Shown: in pieces, positions 26,176 to 35,171 of the stretch | Position numbering within the stretch: the stretch's first letter is position 1 | Layout: every line of letters starts with the position of its first letter | Assembly: GCF_001513965.1 (NCBI RefSeq) | Contig: NZ_KQ948043.1 | Coordinates: forward strand, 37,565-101,564 | Reading direction: 5' to 3' | DNA: 64,000 bases | From: Streptomyces cellostaticus | Lineage (GTDB): Bacteria > Actinomycetota > Actinomycetes > Streptomycetales > Streptomycetaceae | Translations under genes and position numbers: made by a program | Notes under the pieces: model-generated | What the model was told of the DNA's origin: nothing | What the model saw: the letters and a program-made list of their open reading frames with translations, nothing else | The model's database searches: none

Positions 26176-26727
26176 TCACCCTTCCTTGTGCTTCAGGGCC
26201 TCGGCGAGGCTCGGCGCCTCACGGTCCCGCTGGGACATCGATGTGACCGGCAGCGGCCAGGGAATGGCCAGCTCCGGGTCGTCGAAGGCGATCGTCACGT
26301 CCTCGGCCGGATCGTGCGGGCGGTCGATCCGGTACGAGGTGTCGGCGGTTTCGGTCAGCGCCTGGAAGCCGTGCGCGCACCCCGCCGGGATGTACAGGGT
26401 CGTCTGCGTCTCGCCGGACAGCTCGAAGGAGGCCCGGTTGCGGTAGGTCGGCGAGTCCGGCCGCAGGTCCACGACGACGTCGAAGATCCTCCCGTACGAG
26501 CACCGCACCAGCTTGGCCTCGCCGGCGCCGGAGCGCAGGTGCAGGCCGCGCAGCACGCCCCGGACCGAGCGGGACACGCTGTCCTGGACGAAGGCGTGCG
26601 GGTCGAGGCCCACCGAGCGGACCACGTCGGCGTCGAAGGTGCGGCAGAAGAAGCCGCGTTCGTCGGCGTACGGTGTCGACTCGAACAGGTAGGCGCCGGC
26701 GATCTCCGGGACTTCGGTCGCTTTCAT
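26176..26727 (-). CDS. rfbC: dTDP-4-dehydrorhamnose 3,5-epimerase-like (RmlC/RfbC)
   Basis: A 183-residue cupin epimerase. Visible family motifs are DERGFFCRTF, VLRGLHLR (catalytic His), FDVVVDLRPDSPTY, and YIPAGCAHGFQAL with SYRID. It inverts C3/C5 of a nucleotide-linked 4-keto-6-deoxy sugar in rhamnose-type pathways. No dTDP-glucose synthase or 4,6-dehydratase lies in this operon, so the substrate either comes from elsewhere or is a different nucleotide sugar. ATG overlaps the pyruvyl transferase stop (ATGA). Confidence 0.87.
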   Translation of the reverse strand: MKATEVPEIAGAYLFESTPYADERGFFCRTFDADVVRSVGLDPHAFVQDSVSRSVRGVLRGLHLRSGAGEAKLVRCSYGRIFDVVVDLRPDSPTYRNRASFELSGETQTTLYIPAGCAHGFQALTETADTSYRIDRPHDPAEDVTIAFDDPELAIPWPLPVTSMSQRDREAPSLAEALKHKEG

Positions 26728-27956
26728 GGGGCCTTCCGCGGGGGGTGGGCGTGGTCGTTCGCCGGGAACAGGGTCGTGGTCAAGGCGGTGAACTGATGGG
26801 CGAGTTGCTGCGCGGCGAACCGGTTTCGCTCGGTGAGGGTCTGCCGTAGCTCCGGCGCGTGCTTCTCCAGGTCCTGGAACTGTTCGAGCAGCCGGTCGGC
26901 GTCGACCTCACGTGCCGAGTGGCAGTACGCGCCGAGGCCCATCCGGTCCATGAGTGCGTCGCTCTTCGCCGCGTAGCAGAGGGCGAGCACGGGCGTTCCG
27001 GTCTTCAGTGCGCAGATCAGGTTGTGGTAGCGGACGGCCACCACGGTGTCGGCGGCCGCCATCTCGTTCATCAGGTCGGCCAGTGAGGCCGGTTCGGCCG
27101 CGGTGACCAGCGGTGAGTCGACCGCGTCGAGGATCGCGGCGACCACCGACTCGTCGCACGTGTCGCCGGTGAGCAGCCGGACCGGCCTCCCCTCCTCGAC
27201 CAGCGTACGGACGAACCGGATCGTCCCGTCGAGGTAGCGCCGGTGGATCTCCTCGGCCCGGGTGCGGTCGTCGTTGCCGCCGTGGAAGTCCATGACACCG
27301 AGGCAGACCAGGCCCGGCGAGCCCGAGGGCGCGCTCGCCCGCGGCGTCGGCAGGGCGAACGCGAGGTCCGGGTAGACCTCGTCGCGCGCGGTGTCCACGC
27401 CCATCGCCCGCATCGCGTCGCGGGACGGGGCGTCCCGGTACGACCGGTACGCGGCCAGCCGCGCCGACCAGCGCACCAGGGCCCGGGTCGGCCGGTTGCC
27501 GATCTCGGCGGCGCCGACGCTGACCAGCGCGACCCGGGTGCGCAGCAGCCGGCCACTCGCGCAGAGCAGGAACAGCGAGTAGGGGAAGCCCCACGGCCGC
27601 AGCGGCAGCGTGGCCTCCAGGACGCCCATGCCGGGCACGATCACCACGTCGTGGCGGCGCACCCAGGCAGCGGTTCGGTAGACGTCGACGAGTTTGCCCA
27701 GACCCTTGGCCGCGACCGCGCCCGCCCGCGACGCGGTCCGGTACTCCCCGCGGTACCAGTGCAGCCGCGTCGCGGGGATCCCGAACCGGGTCGTCACTGC
27801 CTCGGGTCCGCCGCACAGCGCGTCCACGACGGCCTCCGGGTGCTCGGAGCGGAGGTAGCCGAGGACGGCCTCAAGTGATCCGTCGTTGCCGAGGTTGCCG
27901 GAGCCGAGCAGGCCGAACACCCCTACGCGCACCGGAGTTTCGTCCGCTGACGTCAT
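26724..27956 (-). CDS. Polysaccharide pyruvyl transferase family protein
   Basis: A 410-residue protein of the CsaB/WcaK family. The N-terminal GVFGLLGSGNLGNDGSLEAV is the family's nucleotide-fold glycine motif. The C-terminal half has VVAVRYHNLICALKTGTPVL, the conserved 'R-x-H-x-hxxAxxxxxPxh' motif. Members add ketal-linked pyruvate from PEP to glycan sugars, giving a negative charge. It overlaps its neighbours by ATGA at both ends, inside the exopolysaccharide operon. Confidence 0.86.
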   Translation of the reverse strand: MTSADETPVRVGVFGLLGSGNLGNDGSLEAVLGYLRSEHPEAVVDALCGGPEAVTTRFGIPATRLHWYRGEYRTASRAGAVAAKGLGKLVDVYRTAAWVRRHDVVIVPGMGVLEATLPLRPWGFPYSLFLLCASGRLLRTRVALVSVGAAEIGNRPTRALVRWSARLAAYRSYRDAPSRDAMRAMGVDTARDEVYPDLAFALPTPRASAPSGSPGLVCLGVMDFHGGNDDRTRAEEIHRRYLDGTIRFVRTLVEEGRPVRLLTGDTCDESVVAAILDAVDSPLVTAAEPASLADLMNEMAAADTVVAVRYHNLICALKTGTPVLALCYAAKSDALMDRMGLGAYCHSAREVDADRLLEQFQDLEKHAPELRQTLTERNRFAAQQLAHQFTALTTTLFPANDHAHPPRKAP

Positions 27957-28900
27957 GTCTGCCTCCCTTCACGGCCGGCGACGAGGGCGTCGACGGAGAC
28001 GGTCAGCTTGGCCGGGTCGACCGGGGCGCGGTCCTCGACCCGCTCACCGGCGCCCGGCCGTACCCGGCTGGTCATCCATGCGGCCAGGTGGCGGTAGCAC
28101 GCGCGCCGGTCGGCCCCGGACAACGGGGCCCGCCGGATCGCCGAGGCGAAGCCCCAGACGTACTCGGTGAGCAGCCGGGGCGTCGGGTGCAGCAGGCCCG
28201 CCCGGCGCGGGTCCAGGTTGACGCAGCGGGAGCGCTTGCTCGGGTTCGCCCGCTCGGCGCGGGTGGGGTGGTCGCGGCGGAAGTACAGGAGTTCCGACAC
28301 CTGGTGGAAGCGCCCGTGCAGGGCGATCTCGGCGACGAAGGTGCGGTCCGCGTGGTGGTAGCTGTCCATCGGCTTCACCCGGCGCAGCGCGTCGGCCCGG
28401 ATCACCCCGTAGAAGTCGTCACCGCCGGGCTCGAACAGCATGCTGCGGAATCGCTCCGGCGCGTGCGGTGAGTCGGTCGCAAGGGTGTACTCGTAGGGGA
28501 CCTTCACCTGGCCGTCGCCGTCGATGACCGCCTGGTCGGCGTGCGCGAGGATCACGTCCGGCCGCTCGTCCAGCGCCTGGACGCAGTGCCGCAGCAGATC
28601 GCGGGCGTAAAGGTCGTCGTGCGAGGCCCACTTGAACAGTTCGCCGCGGCACTGGGTGAACACGTAGTTGTGGTTCGGCGTGGCGCCGACGTTCCGGAGC
28701 AGCCGGACGTACCGGACCCGCGAGTCCTGCGCGGCGTACTTGCGGCAGATGTCCTCGGTCCCGTCGGTCGAGGCGTTGTCGGAGATGACCAGCTCGAAGT
28801 CCTCGTAGGTCTGGCCGAGCAGGGCGTCGAGCGACTCGGCCAGGTATTCCTCGCCGTTGTACACGGGCAGGCCGATGCTCAGCCTGGGTTGGGCGGTCAT
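27953..28900 (-). CDS. Family 2 glycosyltransferase
   Basis: A 315-residue GT-A enzyme starting MTAQPRLSIGLPVYNGEEYL with the typical LVISDNASTDGTEDICRKYA nucleotide-binding segment. The DxD-like motif is SHDDLYARDLL, and YHHADRTFVAEIAL may be the acceptor region. ATG 28900 overlaps the flippase stop; the longer frame upstream is its shadow. It is cytoplasmic and expected to extend the polyprenyl-linked repeat unit. Confidence 0.9.
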   Translation of the reverse strand: MTAQPRLSIGLPVYNGEEYLAESLDALLGQTYEDFELVISDNASTDGTEDICRKYAAQDSRVRYVRLLRNVGATPNHNYVFTQCRGELFKWASHDDLYARDLLRHCVQALDERPDVILAHADQAVIDGDGQVKVPYEYTLATDSPHAPERFRSMLFEPGGDDFYGVIRADALRRVKPMDSYHHADRTFVAEIALHGRFHQVSELLYFRRDHPTRAERANPSKRSRCVNLDPRRAGLLHPTPRLLTEYVWGFASAIRRAPLSGADRRACYRHLAAWMTSRVRPGAGERVEDRAPVDPAKLTVSVDALVAGREGRQT

Positions 28901-30204
28901 GAGGTCCTCACTTCGCGGATGGAGTCTTGGTGTTGCTCGCGCAGGGCGGACCGCAGCTGCAGCCACCACACGGCCGAGCCGCTGACGGTCGCGGTGGCGA
29001 CGCCCCAGGCCGAGCCGACCGTGCCGGCGACGGCCGCCCCGCCGAGCCCGCCGCCGACGTAACAGGCGGAGGCGAACAACTGGCAACGCAGGCTGCGCCG
29101 GGCCGCACCGAGTGCGCGCAGCCCGGCCGCCGCGCCGGTGCCGAGACCTGCGCCCGCGACGCCGAGGGTGACCGGCACGATGAGCTGTGCGGCAGAGCGC
29201 CAGACACCGCCGAGCACGAACTCGCCGAGCCGGTCCGGCATCAGCAGCAGCGCCCCGCCCCAGAGCAGCGCGCCGACGGCCTGCCCGCCACCCAACAGGA
29301 GGCAGAACGTGCCGAGGCGGTGCGGGGCCTGCCGCAGCACCCGTGCCGCCTCCGGGACGGTGACCAGCGAAAGGCCCATCAGCACGGCGAGGAACGGGCC
29401 GAGCAGGAGCTCGGCGCCCCGCACCGCACCCACGGCGCCGAGCCCGACGATCGCGCCGAGCCCGTACGCGCGCAGCTGGCTCGCACCGCTGAGGCAGGTG
29501 TTCTCGACCAGGTACCGGTAGCCGAGATCGCGCTGTTCGCGAAGCCACCCGCGCGCCTTGGTCATCCGGGGCCGGATGCCGGACTGGATGTAGCCGTACC
29601 CTGCCGCCACCGTGGCGGACGCGCCCCAGGCGAGCACGAAAGCGGCCACGCTGCCCACGCGGGCCGCCACGATCATGGCCGGGACGAGTGCGACGCCCCA
29701 CACGACGTCGTTGACGAACGCCTTCCGCCCGGTGCCGGCGGCGAAGAACGAGAACCGCCAGGCGTCCTGCAGCAGCAGCCCCGGCAGCATGACGCCGAGG
29801 CAGACGAACGCGGGCCCCACGCGGCCGCCGAGGGTCGGCCCGACCACCAGACACGCCGCGCCGATGGCCGTACCCACGCCGAGTGCGGTACCCGACGACC
29901 GGGCCACCGCCCCGCGCCAGGACGCGTCCGACACGCCGCTGAAGCGCACCACGAGCGGATCGGTGGCCAGCCCGCGGGAGACATTGAGCACCACGCCGTA
30001 GGTCACCCAGGCGAGGCTGAACACGCCGAACGCGGTCACCCCGAGCGAGCGGGCCACGTAGATGCCCACCGCGAAGTTGGACATGCTGGAGGCCGCCTGG
30101 TCGGCCAGTCCCCAGGACAGTCGGCCGACGAGGGCCCGCTTGGCGGATCCGGCCGGTGGCGCCACTGTCTGCGGATTCTCTCCCTCGACGGGCATCGACG
30201 TCAT
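28897..30204 (-). CDS. Wzx-like polysaccharide flippase
   Basis: A 435-residue multi-span membrane protein (about 12 helices) of the MATE/MOP polysaccharide transporter type. Its N-terminus reads WGLADQAASSMSNFAVGIYV, ending the first helix with ARSLGVTAFGVFSLAW. The family moves lipid-linked repeat units across the membrane. ATG 30204 overlaps the DUF4910 gene stop and its own stop overlaps the GT2 gene. Confidence 0.85.
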   Translation of the reverse strand: MTSMPVEGENPQTVAPPAGSAKRALVGRLSWGLADQAASSMSNFAVGIYVARSLGVTAFGVFSLAWVTYGVVLNVSRGLATDPLVVRFSGVSDASWRGAVARSSGTALGVGTAIGAACLVVGPTLGGRVGPAFVCLGVMLPGLLLQDAWRFSFFAAGTGRKAFVNDVVWGVALVPAMIVAARVGSVAAFVLAWGASATVAAGYGYIQSGIRPRMTKARGWLREQRDLGYRYLVENTCLSGASQLRAYGLGAIVGLGAVGAVRGAELLLGPFLAVLMGLSLVTVPEAARVLRQAPHRLGTFCLLLGGGQAVGALLWGGALLLMPDRLGEFVLGGVWRSAAQLIVPVTLGVAGAGLGTGAAAGLRALGAARRSLRCQLFASACYVGGGLGGAAVAGTVGSAWGVATATVSGSAVWWLQLRSALREQHQDSIREVRTS

Positions 30205-31475
30205 GTCTTGATCAGCCCGGCCTCGTGCAGGGCGCCGGCCGCGTCGGCGACGGTGTCGAACGGCAGCCCGGACCGCTCGGCAACGTCCAGCAGACTGTGC
30301 TCGCCGTCGGAGAGGTTGAGCACCCAGAGCATGGCCATCTGGGCCTGCTTGGTGTCGCTGCGCCCGCCGAGCGCGTCGTACAACCCGCGTCGGCCCAGCT
30401 GTGGTTCGCCGTACGGGCTGAGGTTGACGTACTGACGGTTGCGATCGAGGACGTCGAATGCCTCGCGGCAGACGGCAAGGGTGTCCGCCATCGCCTCCGG
30501 GGAGACGAAGTCCAGGTTGTCCGCCGAGGTGTGGTACTCGGGATAGCCCGCGTACGGGGTCCGGGTGAGCGAGCCTACCCCGAGATTGAACCCGGGCGAG
30601 CAGTACTGCCGCTCGTCGTAGCCGTACGGAGTGAACTCGTTGACCTGGTGCGGGCGTTCGGAGGCGGCCAGTACGTGCCGCATCACCCGGTCGATCTCCG
30701 CGTCGCCACGCCTGCTCTGCTTGTACGTCAACGAGCCCGGGTCGCCGGCGCAGGCCAGCACAAGCCCGTGCTTGACCCGTTCCACCCGCTCCGCGTTGCG
30801 GGCCAGCCAGGTGATCGCCCCGATGGTGCCGGGCGCGAAGATGAACCGGTAGGTGTAGTACGGCGTTTCCTCGGCCAGCGCCCGGGCCAGGTACGTCGCC
30901 ACCGCGACGCCGGCCATGTTGTCGTTGGCCAGCGACGGGTGGCAGACGTGGCAGGAGACGATGACCTCGTCGGCGACCTGCCCGGGGACGACGTGCTCGG
31001 CGTAGGTGAGGTGGCCGTCGGCGAGTGTGGAGTCGATGCGTACCTCGTACTCGCCGTCCGGCATCGCGTCCAAGGTGTCCTGGGCCAGGCAGAAGCCCCA
31101 TTCCGGCTTGTAGTAGCTGGTGCGGTACGGCACCCAGGACGGGTGGTCCGGCAGGGTGTGCAGGTGTTCACGCAGCTCGGACAGGGGCATGGTCGCCGAC
31201 ACCGGCACGCTGTAGCCGAGCACGTGCAGACTGGACGCGGCGAAGTCGACGACCCGGTTGCCGGCGCTGTCGGCGATGTACGCGTCCCGGATGTTCCACT
31301 CCTGCGGCACGGTCCAGTCGAGCACCTGCGTCCCGGTCGGCACCTCGTGCACCTGCAGCGGGATGTACTCGCCGACGATGTCCAAGGTGGCGCGCACACC
31401 GTCGCCGGTGATGCTCCGGCAGAGCGGATACAGCCGCTCCACCAGGGCGTACATCTCATCGCCGTGCGCGGTCAC
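30201..31475 (-). CDS. DUF4910 aminopeptidase-like protein with winged-helix C-terminus
   Basis: A 424-residue protein with an M28-like zinc peptidase fold. Likely metal ligands lie in VSCHVCHPSLANDNMAGVAV (His, Asp), GYPEYHTSADNLDFVSPEA (His, Asp) and YGYDERQYCSPGF. The last ~65 residues (MAMLWVLNLSDGEHSLLDVA) form a small winged-helix tail. Family members are often found in polysaccharide and secondary-metabolite clusters; their reaction is not established to my knowledge. GTG 31475 overlaps the epimerase stop (GTGA). Together with the PIG-L gene two places upstream it may remove or install an acyl or aminoacyl group on a sugar; this is inference. Confidence 0.83.
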   Translation of the reverse strand: MTAHGDEMYALVERLYPLCRSITGDGVRATLDIVGEYIPLQVHEVPTGTQVLDWTVPQEWNIRDAYIADSAGNRVVDFAASSLHVLGYSVPVSATMPLSELREHLHTLPDHPSWVPYRTSYYKPEWGFCLAQDTLDAMPDGEYEVRIDSTLADGHLTYAEHVVPGQVADEVIVSCHVCHPSLANDNMAGVAVATYLARALAEETPYYTYRFIFAPGTIGAITWLARNAERVERVKHGLVLACAGDPGSLTYKQSRRGDAEIDRVMRHVLAASERPHQVNEFTPYGYDERQYCSPGFNLGVGSLTRTPYAGYPEYHTSADNLDFVSPEAMADTLAVCREAFDVLDRNRQYVNLSPYGEPQLGRRGLYDALGGRSDTKQAQMAMLWVLNLSDGEHSLLDVAERSGLPFDTVADAAGALHEAGLIKT

Positions 31476-32497
31476 CGGCGCCACCGCAGGGTGTCGTCGA
31501 CGGTGCCGGCCTCGGACGCCGCGCGCAGCACGGCGAGCCGGGTGAAGCGTCGGTCGAAGTCCTCCCGGGTCAGGTCGAACTTCCGGTAGGCGTCGGCGAG
31601 TTCGAGCGCACCCTGCTTCACCGTCCACTCGCAGTCGAAGTCAGGGATCGCGGCGCGCAGCCGGGAGAAGTCCACCCGGTACGACCGCGGGTCGGCACCG
31701 TTCTCCCCGGTGATCCTCACCTTCGCGCCGGACACCGCCTCGGCGACCTGCTCGGCGATCTCGGCGACGGTGACGTTGTTGATCTCACTGCCGATGTTGA
31801 ACGCCTGGTCGTGCACCGCTTCCCGCGGCGCGCTCAGCGCGGCCGTGAAGGCCCGTGCGATGTCGACGGCGTGCACCAGCGGGCGCCAGGGGGTGCCGTC
31901 GGAGAGCACCAGCACTTCGCCGGACAGCAGCGCGTGGCCCACCAGGTTGTTCAGCACGATGTCGGCGCGCAGCCGGGGCGAGTAGCCGAAGGCGGTGGCG
32001 TTGCGCATGAACACGGGGGTGAAGTCGCCGTCGGCCAGCTCGTGCAGGTCGTCCTCGACGCGCACCTTGGACTCCGCGTACGGCGTCACCGGGCGCAGCG
32101 GGGCGTCCTCGGCCACCAGGTCGTCGCCGCCGGCGGCGCCGTAGACCGAGCAGGTGGACGCGTACAGGAAGCGCTGCACCCCGGCGTCGCGGGCCAGTTG
32201 GGCGAGCCGTACGGACGCGTGGTGGTTGATGTCGTACGTGAGCTCCGGCGCCAGCGATCCCAGCGGGTCGTTGGAGAGTGCGGCCAGGTGGATCACGGCG
32301 TCGACCCCGGCCACGTGTTCGGCCGTGACGTCGCGCAGGTCCACCCGGTGCCCCGGCGGGTCCGCGGGCGTCGGGCCCAGTACACAGTCGGCGAACAGGC
32401 CGGCGTCGAGGCCGACGACCTCGTGCCCGGCGGCGGCAAGGACCGGGGCCATGACGGTTCCCAGATAGCCCTGGTGTCCGGTCAGCAGTACGCGCAT
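31472..32497 (-). CDS. NAD-dependent sugar epimerase/dehydratase (extended SDR)
   Basis: A 341-residue SDR with GHQGYLGTVM (NAD loop), VDAVIHLAALSNDP, STCSVYG (Ser), and YAESK (Tyr/Lys). It is typical of nucleotide-sugar 4-epimerases or 4-reductases. It lacks the TDE motif of 4,6-dehydratases. It lies next to the cytidylyltransferase-like and C-methyltransferase genes, suggesting it reduces or epimerises the 4-keto branched sugar. It starts 3 nt after the PIG-L gene. Confidence 0.87.
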   Translation of the reverse strand: MRVLLTGHQGYLGTVMAPVLAAAGHEVVGLDAGLFADCVLGPTPADPPGHRVDLRDVTAEHVAGVDAVIHLAALSNDPLGSLAPELTYDINHHASVRLAQLARDAGVQRFLYASTCSVYGAAGGDDLVAEDAPLRPVTPYAESKVRVEDDLHELADGDFTPVFMRNATAFGYSPRLRADIVLNNLVGHALLSGEVLVLSDGTPWRPLVHAVDIARAFTAALSAPREAVHDQAFNIGSEINNVTVAEIAEQVAEAVSGAKVRITGENGADPRSYRVDFSRLRAAIPDFDCEWTVKQGALELADAYRKFDLTREDFDRRFTRLAVLRAASEAGTVDDTLRWRR

Positions 32498-32500
32498 GGT

Positions 32501-33148
32501 TCAACCCCCCAGGTTGAGCGTGAGTTTGGTGACGGCGAACGCTTCGGCGTATCGCTCGTGGCATTCGATGCCGCGGATCCGAGCGAGGCCGAGGAAGGCC
32601 TCCCGGTCGTACCAGGGCCGGTGCCGCTGCGAGGGGTAGTGCTCCTGCAGCAGCCGCACCTTCTCTTCGGCGATCTCCGGCGACAGCGGCTGGTACGCCG
32701 CCATACGGCCGAGGTCGCCGTCCCACTTGACGATCTCGTAGCCGAGCACGAGGTGGTCGCGGAAGGCGGTGGGTATCAGCTGCGCCAGGCCGCGGTGGTC
32801 CTGGTGCGCGTCATCGGTGCGCGGCGCCAGCACGAGATCCGGGTCGGTCTGCGCGCGCAGTTCCTCGACGGCGGCCTTGGCCTCTTCCCAGTGCGCGGGC
32901 AGCCGGCCGTCGGGCAGCTTGTGCACGGTCAGCCGCAGGTCGGCGTCCGGGCAGAAGGCGGCGAGCGCGGCCTGCTCCTCCTGCTCCCGCTCGCTGCCGC
33001 CGCCGGAGAGCACCAGCGCGTCGACCCGGAGACCGGGCCGCGCGAGGCACATGGCGAGCAGCGTGCCGCCCGCGCCGATGGCGATGTCGTCGCAGTGCGC
33101 GCCCACCGCGACGATCCGGTCCGGGCGCCCGGCCCCGAGCCGGATCAC
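32501..33148 (-). CDS. PIG-L family deacetylase
   Basis: A 215-residue zinc deacetylase (LmbE/PIG-L). The metal motif HCDDIAIG replaces the usual HPDDxxxG, and the second motif DDAHQDHRGLAQL supplies HxxDH. Family members deacetylate GlcNAc-linked lipids and mycothiol precursors; some act on nucleotide sugars. GTG 33148 overlaps the upstream stop (GTGA). In this operon it probably exposes an amine on a sugar or repeat unit. Confidence 0.85.
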   Translation of the reverse strand: MIRLGAGRPDRIVAVGAHCDDIAIGAGGTLLAMCLARPGLRVDALVLSGGGSEREQEEQAALAAFCPDADLRLTVHKLPDGRLPAHWEEAKAAVEELRAQTDPDLVLAPRTDDAHQDHRGLAQLIPTAFRDHLVLGYEIVKWDGDLGRMAAYQPLSPEIAEEKVRLLQEHYPSQRHRPWYDREAFLGLARIRGIECHERYAEAFAVTKLTLNLGG

Positions 33149-33939
33149 GCGCTCACCCCTGCGTTGTCGTGTTCCCACACGGCCCACGGGCGCTCGCCCC
33201 GCGCGTAGGAGGCGTCGAGCGCGGCCCGCTCCTTCACGGTGTCGGTCGGCTTCCAGAAGCCGCGGTGCTGGTGCGCCACCAGCCGGCCGCGCTTGGCCAG
33301 TTGGGCGCATCCGTCGGCGACCAGGTCCCCGTTCTCCGGTATGTGGTCGAAGACCTCCTGGCGGAGCACGAAGTAGCCGCCGTTCTCCCACAGCGGCAGT
33401 TCGCTCACCGCGGTGATGCCGCCCACCAGGCCGTCCTCGCCCAACTCCACGCAGTGGAACGACGACTGCGGCGGCACCACCATCATCGACGCACCCGCGT
33501 CACGCGCGGCGAACCGGTCGATCATCTCCGGCAGCGGGGCGTCGGTGAGGACGTCGGCGTAGTTGGCGAGGAACATCTCGTCACCGTCCAGGTGGTGGCG
33601 CACGCGGCGCAGCCGCTCCCCGATCGGTGACTCGATGCCGGTCTGCGCGAACGTGATCGTCCAGTCCGAGATGTCGGTGGACAGCAGCTCGGTCCGCCCG
33701 CCGCGCAGCACGAAGTCGTTGGAGGTCGTCTCCTCGTAGTTGAGGAAGAAGTCCTTGATGTGGTGGGCCCCGTACCCGAGGCACAGGATGAACTCCGTGT
33801 GCCCGAAGTGCGCGTAGTAGCGCATGACGTGCCAGATCAGCGGCCTGGGGCCGACCATCGCCATCGGCTTGGGCACGTCGTCGGAGGTTCCGTTGCGCAT
33901 CCGCATCCCGTAACCGCCGCAGAACAGAACGACCTTCAT
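33145..33939 (-). CDS. rfbF: Glucose-1-phosphate cytidylyltransferase-like nucleotidyltransferase
   Basis: A 264-residue NDP-sugar synthase. It begins MKVVLFCGGYGMRMRNG with the G-G-x-G-x-R-nucleotide loop, followed by VPKPMAMVGPRPLIWHVMRY and ILCLGYGAHHIKDFFLNYEE. These two are characteristic of the RfbF (CDP-glucose) branch. It would activate a hexose-1-phosphate with CTP. ATG overlaps the methyltransferase stop. No CDP-glucose 4,6-dehydratase is found in the operon. Confidence 0.85.
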   Translation of the reverse strand: MKVVLFCGGYGMRMRNGTSDDVPKPMAMVGPRPLIWHVMRYYAHFGHTEFILCLGYGAHHIKDFFLNYEETTSNDFVLRGGRTELLSTDISDWTITFAQTGIESPIGERLRRVRHHLDGDEMFLANYADVLTDAPLPEMIDRFAARDAGASMMVVPPQSSFHCVELGEDGLVGGITAVSELPLWENGGYFVLRQEVFDHIPENGDLVADGCAQLAKRGRLVAHQHRGFWKPTDTVKERAALDASYARGERPWAVWEHDNAGVSA

Positions 33940-35171
33940 GACTTGACCTCGACAATGCTCAGTTCCGGGATGGGAAAGACCAGCCGGCCGCCCCAGTCGT
34001 GCACGAAGGACAGCTGCTCGACCAGCTCGGCCCGCAGGTTCCACGGGAGGACGAGCACGTAGCCCGGCTTGTCGGCGGCTATCTGCTCGGGCGGCAGGAT
34101 CGGGATGCGGGTGCCCGGGGTGAACCTGCCGTGCTTGTAGGGGTTGCGGTCGACCGTGTACGGGAGCAGGTCGGGCCGGATGCCACAGTGGTTGAGCAGG
34201 GTGTTGCCCTTGCCCGGGGCGCCGTAGCCGACGACCGTCTCGCCGCGCTCGGCCGCCTCGATGAGGAACCGCAGCAGATCCCGGCGCACCTTGGCCACCC
34301 GGGCGGAGAACTCGGTGTACCCGGACAGCTCCTGCAGCCCGGCGGCCTTCTCCCGGGCCAGTACGTCGGCCACCCGTCGGGTCGGCTCGCCTGCCACCTC
34401 GGTCGGCCGGGCCCACAGCCGGATGGAGCCGCCGTGCGTGGGCAGCAACTCGACGTCCACGAGGGTGAGTCCGCCGCTCGCAAGGGCTCGGATCGCGGAC
34501 GCGACCGTGTAGTACTGGAAGTGCTCGTGGTAGATCGTGTCGTACTGGTTCTCCTCGATCAGGGTCAGCAGGTGCTGCACCTCGATGGAGACCCAGCCGT
34601 CGTCGGCGACCAGGGCGCGCAGTCCCTGGGTGAACCCGACCACGTCGGGGATGTGCGCGTACACGTTGTTGGCCACGACCAGGTCCGCCGGGCCGTGCTC
34701 GGCGCGGACGGCCGCGCCGGTGTCCGGGCTCAGGAACTCCGTGAGCGTGGGCACACCCGCGTCCCGCGCCGCGGCGCCGACGTTCACCGACGGCTCGATG
34801 CCGAGGCAGCGGATCCCCCGGTCCACCACGTGCCGCAGCAGGTACCCGTCGTTGCTCGCGACCTCGACCACGAAGGCGTCGGTGCCGAGCCCCAGCCGCG
34901 CTGCGGCGTCGGCGACGAACGTGCGCGCGTGCTCCACCCAGGAGGTCGAGAACGAGGAGAAGTACGCGTACTCGCTGAACGTCTCCTCCGGCGTGATCAG
35001 CGGAGGGATCTGCGCGAGCCAGCAGTCGGTGCAGACCCGCAGGTGCAGCGGGTACGCGGGCTCCGGCTGGTCCAGTTGGTCCGCGGCGAGAAAGCTCTCA
35101 CATGGTGGCGTCGCCCCGAGGTCGACGACGCTCGCCATCGCCTCCGAGCCGCAGAGTCGGCATCGTGTCAT
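33936..35171 (-). CDS. SAM-dependent sugar C-methyltransferase
   Basis: A 411-residue three-part methyltransferase. An N-terminal zinc-type cysteine cluster reads CRLCGSEAM, then CTDCW. A Rossmann SAM domain carries VVEVASNDGYLLRHVVDRGI, and a C-terminal domain carries VVGYGAPGKGNTLLNHCGI and LPWNLRAELVEQL. This layout (putative zinc-binding, methyltransferase 11/12, C-terminal domain) is that of NDP-hexose C-3 methyltransferases such as TylCIII. They act on 4-keto sugars to make branched deoxysugars. His in IYHEHFQYYT is the conserved active-site region. ATG 35171. Confidence 0.87.
   Translation of the reverse strand: MTRCRLCGSEAMASVVDLGATPPCESFLAADQLDQPEPAYPLHLRVCTDCWLAQIPPLITPEETFSEYAYFSSFSTSWVEHARTFVADAAARLGLGTDAFVVEVASNDGYLLRHVVDRGIRCLGIEPSVNVGAAARDAGVPTLTEFLSPDTGAAVRAEHGPADLVVANNVYAHIPDVVGFTQGLRALVADDGWVSIEVQHLLTLIEENQYDTIYHEHFQYYTVASAIRALASGGLTLVDVELLPTHGGSIRLWARPTEVAGEPTRRVADVLAREKAAGLQELSGYTEFSARVAKVRRDLLRFLIEAAERGETVVGYGAPGKGNTLLNHCGIRPDLLPYTVDRNPYKHGRFTPGTRIPILPPEQIAADKPGYVLVLPWNLRAELVEQLSFVHDWGGRLVFPIPELSIVEVKS

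Noticed and set aside
28927..30435. 502-codon plus-strand open frame
   Set aside because: Antisense of the flippase and DUF4910 genes, no domain, shadow composition.
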